This document shows positions 33,540 to 43,655 of a stretch of 64,000 nucleotides of DNA, one piece after another. Within the stretch, counting starts at the first letter, position 1. Each line of letters opens with the position of its first letter. The stretch comes from Mycobacterium sp. ITM-2016-00318 (GTDB lineage Bacteria > Actinomycetota > Actinomycetes > Mycobacteriales > Mycobacteriaceae): contig NZ_CP134400.1 in NCBI RefSeq assembly GCF_002968285.2, forward strand, positions 620,001 through 684,000. The letters run 5' to 3'. The translations under genes and the position numbers were made by a program. Below the pieces are notes generated by a model. That model made no database searches, was not told where the DNA came from, and was given only the letters and a program-made list of their open reading frames with translations.

Positions 33540-33574
33540 AAAAAAAGACAGGCGACGGCCGCCGTCGCTGCTGT
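33540..33574 (-). terminator. Intrinsic terminator or attenuator upstream of the Rv0541c-like gene
   Basis: Minus strand: ACAG-TG bulge-GCGACGGC stem (arms at 33552-33559 and 33561-33568, extended by 33548-33551 with 33571-33574) followed by a run of seven T (33546-33540). A true stem plus U-tract is rare in mycobacteria. Confidence 0.6.
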
Positions 33575-33585
33575 CTGATAGGACC

Positions 33586-34425
33586 GTGACCGAACCCCTC
33601 TTCTGCAGCATCGAACTCGGCCAGCGCATCGAGCGCGCCGAGGCGCAACTGATCGCCGCAGGCACCGAAGCAGCGATCCGCCGTAATCCCGGACGCCCGT
33701 TCGTGACGCCGATCGCCGGTGGGTTCGCGTGTTTCGGTGACGACGGCGCACCGTTCAACAAGGTTGTCGGGCTGGGATTCGGTGGGGTGCCCTCCGAGGC
33801 TTCGCTCGACGACATCGAATCGGCGTACGCGGCGAGGGGCGCCGCCGTCCAAGTGGAGCTGGCCCACCTGGCCGATCCCGAGGTCGGCATCGTGCTGACC
33901 GGCCGCGGCTATCGGCTTGTCGCGTTCGAAAACGTGCTCGGGCGTCCGCTACGCGGCGGTGAGGCATCGCAGGGCCATGCAGAGGTACAGGTGCGGCAGT
34001 GCGACGAGGACGAACTCGACGCGTGGCTGGACGTGGTGGTGAGTGGCTTCGCGAATCCGGACGACCAAGGCGTGGCCACGCACGAGGACTTTCCCAGGGA
34101 GATCGTCGAGCGCGCCGAACGTGATCTCGTCGCGGCAGGTGCGCTGACCTATTTGGCGCGTAGGGAGGGTGTGGTGGCAGGCGGGGGTGGCTTGCGGGTC
34201 ACCGACGGCGTCGCGCAGTTGGTGGGTGCGGCCACCGCGCCGGAACACCGCAGGCGGGGCGTGCAATCCGCCCTGCTGGCGACGCGGTTGGTCGACGCGG
34301 CACGCGCCGGCTGCGACATCGCCGTCGTGACGACGGCACCCGGGTCGAAGTCGCAGCAGAACGTGCAACGACAGGGCTTTCACCTGCTCTACACCCGCGC
34401 CGTCCTCGTGAAGGTTACGGAATAA
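33586..34425 (+). CDS. GNAT-family N-acetyltransferase
   Basis: 279 aa from GTG 33586 (TEPLFCSIELGQRIERAE). The C-terminal GNAT fold has acetyl-CoA-binding motif A, VGAATAPEHRRRGVQSALL (R/Q-x-x-G-x-G/A), near residue 215. The N-terminal half (FACFGDDGAPFNKVVGLGFGG) resembles the degenerate first domain of two-domain GNATs. Substrate unknown. 29 bp upstream of the tetR gene and probably co-transcribed only weakly, since the TetR operator lies in that gap. Confidence 0.86.
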   Translation: MTEPLFCSIELGQRIERAEAQLIAAGTEAAIRRNPGRPFVTPIAGGFACFGDDGAPFNKVVGLGFGGVPSEASLDDIESAYAARGAAVQVELAHLADPEVGIVLTGRGYRLVAFENVLGRPLRGGEASQGHAEVQVRQCDEDELDAWLDVVVSGFANPDDQGVATHEDFPREIVERAERDLVAAGALTYLARREGVVAGGGGLRVTDGVAQLVGAATAPEHRRRGVQSALLATRLVDAARAGCDIAVVTTAPGSKSQQNVQRQGFHLLYTRAVLVKVTE

Positions 34426-34430
34426 ACAGT

Positions 34431-34458
34431 CCATAACCAGCGTAGTATCCGGTTATGG
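34431..34458. promoter_or_regulatory. Candidate TetR operator overlapping the tetR start codon
   Basis: CCATAACC and GGTTATGG, perfect 8-bp arms with a 12-bp spacer. The right arm includes the ATG at 34455. Position implies tight autorepression. Confidence 0.7.
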
Positions 34459-35045
34459 CACGTCCCCGCACATTTGACGAAGGCGACGTCATCGTCGCCG
34501 TGCGAGACGAGTTCTGGAAGCGCGGCTACGCCGCCACATCGGTCGACGACCTGACGGCCGCAACCGGTTTGGGTAAGGGCAGTCTCTACGGTGCGTTCGG
34601 CGACAAGCGCAGCCTCTACCTCCGCGCGCTCGACGGCTACATCGGTTCGTCTCTGGATGACGTTCGCGCGAGCCTTCGCGACCCGGCTTTCAGCGCCTAC
34701 CGGCGGCTCGGGCGGCACATTCGTGGTCAGGCCGGAATGCTCATCGCCGACAAACAGCGACGCGGCTGTCTGATGGCGAAGAGCGCCGCAGAACTCGGCG
34801 CAACCGACGCCGCAGTCGAGGCGAAAGTGGCGGATGCGTACAGAGTCTGGCGCACTGAACTCGCCGCTTGCATCAAGGAAGCCCAGCGCGACGGCGACGT
34901 CGACGTCGAGCAGGACCCGCAGGCTTTGGCGGGCGCGCTTCTGGCGTTCATGCGAGGTCAGGAGGCTCTGCACAAGGGCGGCGCAACGCCGGCGCAGTTG
35001 CGGTCCGCCGCCGACGCGATGGTGTCGCTGATCCCCACCGCGTAG
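34455..35045 (+). CDS. TetR/AcrR-family transcriptional regulator
   Basis: 196 aa. N-terminal MARPRTFDEGDVIVAVRDEF with helix-turn-helix TSVDDLTAATGLGKGSLYGAF; C-terminal TetR_C domain containing KQRRGCLMAKSAAELGATD with one cysteine, and a second cysteine at ELAACIKEA. Close to the YxaF/AcrR group that regulates efflux or oxidoreductases. The 28-bp inverted repeat at its start is its likely operator. No obvious target adjoins except the convergent LMF gene. Confidence 0.9.
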   Translation: MARPRTFDEGDVIVAVRDEFWKRGYAATSVDDLTAATGLGKGSLYGAFGDKRSLYLRALDGYIGSSLDDVRASLRDPAFSAYRRLGRHIRGQAGMLIADKQRRGCLMAKSAAELGATDAAVEAKVADAYRVWRTELAACIKEAQRDGDVDVEQDPQALAGALLAFMRGQEALHKGGATPAQLRSAADAMVSLIPTA

Positions 35046-35057
35046 GCCGCAGTGGCG

Positions 35058-36518
35058 TCAACTCCTGAAGCGACGGCTAAGGTAGCTCGCCTCGTCGAGG
35101 GAAAGCGGCGCAAGGTACTCGCCGATGCGCTCGCGCCGCCACCAGACGCGCTCGGACCGCAGTTCGTGCGCGGTGCTGAAGCGGTACCGGTACAGCGTCG
35201 CCCTGACATGGGTGGGTGGCGCGTCCGGGAACGGGTTGGTGCGCAGTAGCCGGACGATCGAGGGATCGTTGGCCAACAACCCCTTGCAGAACGGGATCAG
35301 CCAGGGTGCAGCGTAAGCCGACGACAGTGGAAGGAACCACATCAGCCAGTCGAGTCGGAGGTGGTACGGACTCCACTGGCGCGGCATTCGCCTCACATCA
35401 CCGGGCTTCCCCTTGAATTCGTATTCCTGCCAGAGAGTTTCCTCGGTCGGATGAGGTTCGGTAGTACCCTCGACAACCACTTCGTCGCGGGTCCGGCTGA
35501 TGCTGCCGAACGCGCCGTAGGTGTTCACCGTGTGCAGCGGGTCGAACGAGCTGTTCATGCGTTGCCGCCGCGACAGCAGGTTTCGTGCCGGATACCAGCT
35601 GCGAACGAGAACCAGTGCAGCAAACGCGATCACCACGGCGACGTACCAATACGGTTGTGATGCAGGGAGATCAACGGGTGGGCCTAGAGCGAGAACCGTC
35701 GTCACGGTGGAAGTGTCGATCACGCTGAGGGCCAGCACGATCGTCAGCATGTTCAGCCACGAGAAGTTCCCCGACAGCACCAGCCAGAACTGGGTCGCGG
35801 CGATGATCGCCGCCGCGACGCCGGCGATCGGCTGGGGAGCGAACAATCCGAACGGCACGATCAGCTGCGCGAAGTGGTTACCCGCCACCTCCACGCGATG
35901 AAGCGGACGCGGCAGGTGGTGGAAGAACCAGCTGAGCGGGCCGGGCATCGGTTGTGTCTCGTGGTGATAGTCCAGACAGGAGAGGTCGCGCCAGCACCGA
36001 TCGCCACGCAGCTTGATCAGACCGGCGCCGAACTCGACGCGGAACAGCAGCCACCGTGTCAACCACATCACGAGCACAGGCGGGGCGACGTCGTCGTTGC
36101 CGACGAAGACCACCAGCAGTCCGGCCTCCAGGAGAAGGGACTCCCAGCCGAACGAGTACCAGATCTGCCCGACGTTGACGATCGACAGGTACAGCGCCCA
36201 CAGCGCAAGCCAGACAAGCATGGCCAGCCACAGCGGCACGGCGTCGGCGAGCCCGATCGCCATCGCAGCGGAGACCGCGGCGCCGACCCAGCACACGGCG
36301 GCGAAGAAGCGATCGGAGTAGTGAAGGTGGAAGAGGCTTGGTGTCGACCGGAATGTACGGCGCGCGAGATAGTTCGGCACCGGCAGCATTCCGTGCGTGC
36401 CGATCAGACCGCGGAACTGTCGCGCCGCACCGACGAAGGCGATGACGTAGACGACGGCTATTCCGCGCTCGAGGACCAGCCTGCCCCACCACCATTCGGG
36501 CGCTGCCAGCCAGTCCAT
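35058..36518 (-). CDS. Lipase maturation factor-family membrane protein
   Basis: 486 aa. LMF1-type protein: about eight transmembrane helices in the first 340 residues (MDWLAAPEWWWGRLVLERGI start, WESLLLEAGLLVVFVG, LTRWLLFRVEFGAGLIKLRG), then a soluble domain with NTYGAFGSISRTRDEVVVEG and YEFKGKPGDVRRMPRQWSPY, both family hallmarks. In animals LMF1 assists lipase folding in the ER; the bacterial role is unknown. Length fits bacterial members (about 480). Convergent with tetR. Confidence 0.87.
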   Translation of the reverse strand: MDWLAAPEWWWGRLVLERGIAVVYVIAFVGAARQFRGLIGTHGMLPVPNYLARRTFRSTPSLFHLHYSDRFFAAVCWVGAAVSAAMAIGLADAVPLWLAMLVWLALWALYLSIVNVGQIWYSFGWESLLLEAGLLVVFVGNDDVAPPVLVMWLTRWLLFRVEFGAGLIKLRGDRCWRDLSCLDYHHETQPMPGPLSWFFHHLPRPLHRVEVAGNHFAQLIVPFGLFAPQPIAGVAAAIIAATQFWLVLSGNFSWLNMLTIVLALSVIDTSTVTTVLALGPPVDLPASQPYWYVAVVIAFAALVLVRSWYPARNLLSRRQRMNSSFDPLHTVNTYGAFGSISRTRDEVVVEGTTEPHPTEETLWQEYEFKGKPGDVRRMPRQWSPYHLRLDWLMWFLPLSSAYAAPWLIPFCKGLLANDPSIVRLLRTNPFPDAPPTHVRATLYRYRFSTAHELRSERVWWRRERIGEYLAPLSLDEASYLSRRFRS

Positions 36519-36658
36519 CGGTCACACCTCCGTTGGCCGCCTACCCGCGCATCCCGCCCCGAAACAATCAGCGGATCAGCGGATGAGTCCGTGCGATGGC
36601 TACATCATGCTCGCCTGAAGTTCATTTGCGCGACGACGATAAGTGCGACACTGCGCCG

Positions 36659-39166
<2,508 letters not shown>

Positions 39167-39234
39167 TTCGACGAAGGCACGTGATTAACCCGCCTGACAC
39201 GCGGGTAGCCGACCGTCGTCTGGAGGTAGGTGCG

Positions 39235-39579
39235 ATGTCTGAACACGTCGAGATCGATCCGGCGCTGTGGGAGGAGTTTCATCGCGTCGTCAACATGACG
39301 TCGCGTGAGCTCGTTGACTGGTTGCGAACGCGGTCCGCGGGCGAGACAACCGAAGAGTTCGCCGATCAGTCCGGTTCGCAGACCGGACGCCACGTCCTCG
39401 AAATTTTGAGGAAGAGGCGCGTCGACCTGACTGCCGACGACGAGCGGATCATGCGCAAGGTGGTCGACCGGATCCATGCCGAACGCAGCGCCGATATGGA
39501 ACCCACAGCAGGCGACGACGCCTGGCGTCACCGAATGATGACGATCGGCCACGACCCGTTGAAGCCGGTGGCGCCATAG
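39235..39579 (+). CDS. DUF3140-type protein
   Basis: 114 aa from ATG 39235, after TGGAGG. Small soluble protein: EEFHRVVNMTSRELVDWLRT, then SGSQTGRHVLEILRKRRVDL and DERIMRKVVDRIHAERS, matching DUF3140 proteins, which often describe DNA-binding or stress-linked small proteins; I know no defined function. 68 bp after glgP with a small hairpin (39188-39206) between. Convergent with menE. Confidence 0.78.
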   Translation: MSEHVEIDPALWEEFHRVVNMTSRELVDWLRTRSAGETTEEFADQSGSQTGRHVLEILRKRRVDLTADDERIMRKVVDRIHAERSADMEPTAGDDAWRHRMMTIGHDPLKPVAP

Positions 39580-39623
39580 CGTCCTAGAGCCACGCCAGTA
39601 GCTCCGAACACTGCGCGGCTGGC

Positions 39624-40751
39624 TCAGTCACCGAAACGCGCGACCAGCTTCCTTCTGTCGAGCTTGCCGATGCCACGCCGTGGCAGCTCTTCGACGATGT
39701 GCAGCTCGCGTGGTGCGGCCGTCGGATCCAGCAGCGTCTTGACGTGGGTGCGCAGTTCCTCGAGTGTCGGGACGGTGTAGCCGTCGGCGGCCACGACGGC
39801 GGCGACGACGCGTTGGCCCAGCCGGTCGTCGGGCACGCCGAAGACCGCGCAGTCGACAACGCGGGGGTGCGAGGACAGCGCGTTCTCCACCAGCTGAGGA
39901 AAGACGGTCAACCCACCTGTGCTGATTGCGTCGTCTGTCCGACCCAGTACCCGCAGGGTTCCCGAACTGTCGAGCACACCAACGTCATCGGTGAGGAACC
40001 ATCCCGGTTCGGCGAACGGGTCGTGCTCGGGCGGATTGCGATAGCCCTTCGCGAGGGTGACGCCGCCGAGGGCGACTCTGCCGTTGACGTCCACGCGGAC
40101 ACGGACGCCGTCGAGCGGAGCGCCGTCGTAGACACACCCGCCTGCCGTCTCGCTCATGCCGTAGGTCCGAACCAACGAAATATTCTCCGCCGCAGCTCTT
40201 TCCGCGCCCCGGGCCGGCGTAGGACCGCCCCCGATCAGTATCGCGTCCAGCTCGGCCAGCGCCGCGCACGCCGCCGGATCGGCCAAGGCCTTGTCGAGTT
40301 GCGCGGCCACCAGCGAGGCGTACCGCCTGCCCGGGCGCATTGCCGCCACCGCAGCGGGCAGCTCCGATGCCTCGAACCTCGCCGAAAGCGCGACCGGGGT
40401 CCGGCCCGCGATGACACTGCGCACCAGTACCTGCAGGCCCGCGATGTGGTGGGCGGGTAGCGCGAGCAGCCACTGCCCCGGTCCGCCGAGGCGGCGGTGC
40501 GTCGCGTCCGCACTCGCGATCATGGCCGTCGCGGTCAGCATCGCCCCCTTCGGCGCGCCCGTCGTTCCTGAGGTCGACACGACCGCCGCGACGTCGTCGT
40601 CGATGGCTTCCTCAATGCGCAAAGACGTTGTCAGCAAACGGGTCTGGACTACATCATCGGCTGGTACCGGCAGCATCGGGTGACCACCCTCTAGCGCGGC
40701 TTCCACCGCGGGCATTACCGACAATGCCGACGGTCCAGCCGGCACAGGCAC
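39624..40751 (-). CDS. menE: o-Succinylbenzoate-CoA ligase MenE
   Basis: 375 aa from GTG 40751. ANL-family adenylating enzyme that activates o-succinylbenzoate with CoA in menaquinone synthesis. A3 motif VSTSGTTGAPKGAMLT near residue 60, A5 TYGMSETAGGCVYDG, A7 LTDDVG, A8 hinge LGRTDDAISTGG and A10 lysine PRRGIGKLDRRKL. Shorter than typical MenE because, as in Rv0542c, the N-terminal domain is reduced. 14 bp downstream of the DUF3349 gene. Coding similarity seems to extend a few codons upstream without a standard start. Confidence 0.93.
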   Translation of the reverse strand: MPVPAGPSALSVMPAVEAALEGGHPMLPVPADDVVQTRLLTTSLRIEEAIDDDVAAVVSTSGTTGAPKGAMLTATAMIASADATHRRLGGPGQWLLALPAHHIAGLQVLVRSVIAGRTPVALSARFEASELPAAVAAMRPGRRYASLVAAQLDKALADPAACAALAELDAILIGGGPTPARGAERAAAENISLVRTYGMSETAGGCVYDGAPLDGVRVRVDVNGRVALGGVTLAKGYRNPPEHDPFAEPGWFLTDDVGVLDSSGTLRVLGRTDDAISTGGLTVFPQLVENALSSHPRVVDCAVFGVPDDRLGQRVVAAVVAADGYTVPTLEELRTHVKTLLDPTAAPRELHIVEELPRRGIGKLDRRKLVARFGD

Positions 40752-40765
40752 GGGGCGTAGGACGG

Positions 40766-41068
40766 CTATTCGATGTCCTCGGGGTCACGCGGGTCATCGA
40801 GCGGCCACCCCTTGGCGGCCAGACGTGCGCGCACGCGTTCGACGTCGTCGGGGGCGGGCAATTCGTCGGTGAGTCCAGTGATGAGCACGCCGATGTCGAC
40901 GTGGTCGAACTCGCCGCGGTCGAGCAGCTCGCGGACCACGGTCTTGACTTCGTCATCGGTGAGGCGAGGCTTCAGCAGGGAGAACAGCGGAACACGATCG
41001 GGCCCCGGCACACCCTCCGGGTATCCGGCAGTGATCCACGCCACGATTTTGGCGAGGAACTTGTTCAC
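40766..41068 (-). CDS. DUF3349 protein (Rv0543c)
   Basis: 100 aa. Small helical protein: KIVAWITAGYPEGVPGPDRV, then PLFSLLKPRLTDDEVKTVVR and VRARLAAKGWPLDDP. Solved family members adopt a compact helical fold; no catalytic residues. A paralog of clearly similar sequence lies at 42888-43193 on the opposite strand, the two flanking the pitA pair. Upstream of menE in one transcript. Confidence 0.9.
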   Translation of the reverse strand: MNKFLAKIVAWITAGYPEGVPGPDRVPLFSLLKPRLTDDEVKTVVRELLDRGEFDHVDIGVLITGLTDELPAPDDVERVRARLAAKGWPLDDPRDPEDIE

Positions 41069-41182
41069 CGTTTAACTCCCAACGGCGTGGCTAACCGACC
41101 ACAATTCCACGAAAGCACGATAGTGGAAGTGCCGCCTGGACGGCCCGGGTGGGCGCCGCGGGCAAACGTGCCCGAGACGGTA

Positions 41183-41200
41183 GGTGAACAGTCGGTGAAC
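41183..41200 (-). promoter_or_regulatory. PHO-box-like direct repeats upstream of pitA
   Basis: On the minus strand GTTCACC occurs twice with an 11-bp period (plus-strand GGTGAAC at 41183-41189 and 41194-41200). Two 11-nt GTTCACC units are the actinobacterial PhoP PHO box. Lies in the 228-bp divergent region between the DUF3349 gene and pitA, about 97 bp before the pitA ATG. Confidence 0.6.
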
Positions 41201-41296
41201 ACCTTTCGCCATTCGGCAAACTGCCTGGTTGAAGGGGGCCATTAGGGTGACTAGCGGCTGGCTAAAATCGCTGACCTCCCCGCAGAATTGGCAATC

Positions 41297-42562
41297 ATGA
41301 GCGCAGAGATGATCATCTTGGTGCTGCTGATTGCCACGGCGCTGGCATTCGATTTCACAAACGGGTTCCACGACACCGGGAACGCGATGGCGACGTCGAT
41401 CGCGACCGGCGCTCTCAAGCCCAAGACCGCCGTGCTGCTGGCAGGCGTGCTCAACCTCGTCGGCGCCTTCCTGTCGGTGGAAGTCGCGGTCACCGTCACC
41501 ACGTCGGTGCTGAAGGTGCAAGACAGCAAGACCGGTGCACTGTTACCGACGATCACTCCGTCGACTGGGCTGACGATCATCTTCGCCGGCCTGATCGGCG
41601 GCATCCTGTGGAACCTGCTCACGTGGCTGTTCGGTATTCCGTCGAGCTCGTCGCACGCGTTGTTCGGCGGACTCATCGGCGCGGGCCTCGCGGCACTGGG
41701 CACCGCCGGAGTGAACTGGGGCGGCATCAGCTCCAAGGTGCTGATCCCCGCGGTGGCCGCGCCGTTGATCGCCTGCCTGGTTGCCGGGTGCGGCACATGG
41801 CTGGTCTACCGGATCACCCGAAACGTCGCGGCGAAGCGCCGCGAAGGGGGTTTCCGTTGGGGTCAGATCGCGACCGCGTCGCTGGTAGCCCTGTCGCACG
41901 GCACCAATGACGCGCAGAAGACCATGGGCGTCATCGCGCTCGCGCTGATCACGACCGGCCATCTCGGCGGCGACGTCAAGGAGCAGGGCCTGCCGTTCTG
42001 GATCATCTTCAGCTGCGCCGTCGCGATCGGTCTCGGCACCTACCTCGGCGGGTGGCGGGTCATCCGCACCCTCGGCAAGGGTCTTGTCGAGATCCAGTCG
42101 CCGCAGGGCCTTGCCGCCGAGGCGTCATCGGCCGCGATCATCCTCAGCTCGAGCGCCGCCGGGATGGCGCTGTCGACCACTCACGTCGCGACGGGCTCGA
42201 TTCTCGGCAGCGGCGTGGGCAAGCCGGGCGCCGAGGTGCGCTGGGCGGTCGCAGGCCGGATGGCCGTCGCGTGGCTGATCACCCTGCCCGCCGCCGCTCT
42301 CGTCGGCGCGCTGGCGTACTGGCTTTCTCACGGCGTCGAATCCCTCACCGACTCCGCTCTCGTCGGCGACGGTCTGATCTTCCTCGTCCTGGTGGCCCTG
42401 TCCTTCTACATGTGGTGGCGCGCCCAACAGCAGAAGGTCGACAGCAGCAACGTCAACGCGGACTGGGACGAGACGACCAACTCCGTCGTGCCCGCCGATG
42501 TCCGCGAACCCGACGCTGCGGCGAAGGGCGTCAAGCAGACCAAGGATGAGGCCGCGGTCTGA
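41297..42562 (+). CDS. pitA: Low-affinity inorganic phosphate transporter PitA
   Basis: 421 aa. Proton-coupled metal-phosphate symporter of the PiT family. The duplicated signatures DFTNGFHDTGNAMATSI (N half) and ALSHGTNDAQKTMGVIALAL (C half) are present, with about ten helices. ATG 41297 is preferred to TTG 41288. Coupled by a 30-bp gap to the Rv0544c-like gene. The PHO-box-like repeat upstream implies control by a RegX3/PhoP-type regulator. In M. tuberculosis pitA (Rv0545c) is on the same strand as menE; here the block is inverted. Confidence 0.95.
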   Translation: MSAEMIILVLLIATALAFDFTNGFHDTGNAMATSIATGALKPKTAVLLAGVLNLVGAFLSVEVAVTVTTSVLKVQDSKTGALLPTITPSTGLTIIFAGLIGGILWNLLTWLFGIPSSSSHALFGGLIGAGLAALGTAGVNWGGISSKVLIPAVAAPLIACLVAGCGTWLVYRITRNVAAKRREGGFRWGQIATASLVALSHGTNDAQKTMGVIALALITTGHLGGDVKEQGLPFWIIFSCAVAIGLGTYLGGWRVIRTLGKGLVEIQSPQGLAAEASSAAIILSSSAAGMALSTTHVATGSILGSGVGKPGAEVRWAVAGRMAVAWLITLPAAALVGALAYWLSHGVESLTDSALVGDGLIFLVLVALSFYMWWRAQQQKVDSSNVNADWDETTNSVVPADVREPDAAAKGVKQTKDEAAV

Positions 42563-42592
42563 CCGCGGCGCCGTAAGCGAAGGAAAGCGTCG

Positions 42593-42877
42593 ATGACCTA
42601 TCTCGAGTCCATCCTCAAAGTCCTGATCGTGGGACTCGTTCTCGGTGCCGGGCTGCCAGCGGTCTTCGCGGGCGGGCTGGTGGCCTACTCGCGCGGCGCA
42701 GGCGGCCAAACCACCGACGGCACGGTGCACGCGCCCAAACCCGCGCTGAAGTACCTCGGGATTCTGCTGTTCGTGTTCGTCGGCTGGGTGATCCTCACCG
42801 CGGTGCTGTGGATCACCAGGGCGACGATCGTCCACCACTTCGGGATCGACCCGTTCCCGATGATGCCCAGGAAGTGA
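42593..42877 (+). CDS. Small two-helix membrane protein (Rv0544c-like)
   Basis: 94 aa. Helix 1 SILKVLIVGLVLGAGLPAVFAGGLVAY and helix 2 YLGILLFVFVGWVILTAVLWI, short polar ends. Adjacent to pitA as in M. tuberculosis (Rv0544c next to Rv0545c), so likely a transporter-associated subunit or stabiliser, which is inference from conserved linkage. Confidence 0.86.
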   Translation: MTYLESILKVLIVGLVLGAGLPAVFAGGLVAYSRGAGGQTTDGTVHAPKPALKYLGILLFVFVGWVILTAVLWITRATIVHHFGIDPFPMMPRK

Positions 42878-42887
42878 GGCCAGTCAC

Positions 42888-43193
42888 ATGACCGAAACAA
42901 CAAGCCAGGGCGTCTTCGAGAACGTCATCGGGTGGCTGCATCGGGGCTACCCGGAGGGCGTGCCGCCGAAGGACTACATCCCGCTGCTCGCCTTGCTGAA
43001 GCGCAGCCTCACCGAAGAGCAGGTCGTCAAGGCGGCCCAAACCGTGTTGCGCGGCACCGATTCCGACACCGTTACCGAGAGTCAGCTTCGTGACGCGATC
43101 CATCAGGTCATCGCGAAAGAGCCGAATCCCGAAGAGCTGCACCAGGTTGCGGCCCGGCTGGCATCCGTCGGCTGGCCGCTGGCCGCGCACTGA
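42888..43193 (+). CDS. DUF3349 protein, second copy
   Basis: 101 aa. VIGWLHRGYPEGVPPKDYIP, LLALLKRSLTEEQVVKAAQT and VAARLASVGWPLAAH mirror the Rv0543c-like paralog at 40766-41068 (GYPEGVP and WPL motifs shared). Third gene of the pitA operon, 10 bp after the Rv0544c-like gene. M. tuberculosis has only one copy in this region as far as I recall. Confidence 0.88.
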   Translation: MTETTSQGVFENVIGWLHRGYPEGVPPKDYIPLLALLKRSLTEEQVVKAAQTVLRGTDSDTVTESQLRDAIHQVIAKEPNPEELHQVAARLASVGWPLAAH

Positions 43194-43204
43194 ACCACCT
43201 CGTC

Positions 43205-43239
43205 GAAACGGCCCGCGGCCTCCACCGGGCGTCGTTTTC
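43205..43239. terminator. Stem-loop with TTTT tail between convergent genes
   Basis: GAAACG-GCCCG and CGGGC-GT-CGTTTTC arms around a 10-base loop. Serves the pitA operon and overlaps the stop of the minus-strand VOC gene; AAA/TTTT flanks make it usable in both directions. Confidence 0.65.
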
Positions 43240-43609
43240 AGTTTCTGGTGTCGCGGCGCAGCGGATGGGTGTCGGGCACCTGCACGAAGATCAGCGTGAC
43301 GCCGTCGGGATCGGTCACATGCATCTCGTGCAGACCCCACGGTTCTTCGCGCGCCGCCCGCGCGATCGGCACTCCGCGGTCGGTGAGCTCCTTCTCGGTG
43401 GCGTAGACGTCGCGCACCTGCAGCCACATCGTGCCCGCGGCGTTCGGTCCGCCATGGCCGGCCAACTCGATCAGCGACTGGCCGGCGTAGAAGACGGTGC
43501 CCGCACCGTAGTCGCGGGCGATCGCGAGGCCGAGCTCGTCGCGGTAGAACCGCAGCGAGCGGTCGTAGTCGGCAGGCCGAAGGAGCATCCGGCTGGCCAG
43601 GATCTCCAT
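43238..43609 (-). CDS. Glyoxalase/VOC-superfamily protein (Rv0546c)
   Basis: 123 aa. One pair of beta-alpha-beta-beta-beta units: LLRPADYDRSLRFYRDELGL, then GLHEMHVTDPDGVTLIFVQV. The usual metal-ligand His/Glu set (H in GLHEMH, E-L) is only partly recognisable. Metal-dependent lyase, isomerase or resistance role possible. Upstream of and on the same strand as the SDR. Confidence 0.87.
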   Translation of the reverse strand: MEILASRMLLRPADYDRSLRFYRDELGLAIARDYGAGTVFYAGQSLIELAGHGGPNAAGTMWLQVRDVYATEKELTDRGVPIARAAREEPWGLHEMHVTDPDGVTLIFVQVPDTHPLRRDTRN

Positions 43610-43655
43610 GGATCTTTGTCTATCACGCGCAATGCCGGATGCCGCCGCGACACGG

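Noticed and set aside
33459..33890. N-terminal extension of the Rv0541c-like gene
   Set aside because: It would overlap the divergent acetyltransferase gene, includes the intrinsic terminator, and lacks similarity to the relative's N terminus.
36568..36583. Tandem TCAGCGGA repeat upstream of glgP
   Set aside because: Two 8-bp units only; could be chance and no regulator can be assigned.
39188..39206. Small hairpin ACCCGC...GCGGGT between glgP and the DUF3140 gene
   Set aside because: Six-bp stem without U-tract in a high-GC genome; too weak to call a terminator with confidence.
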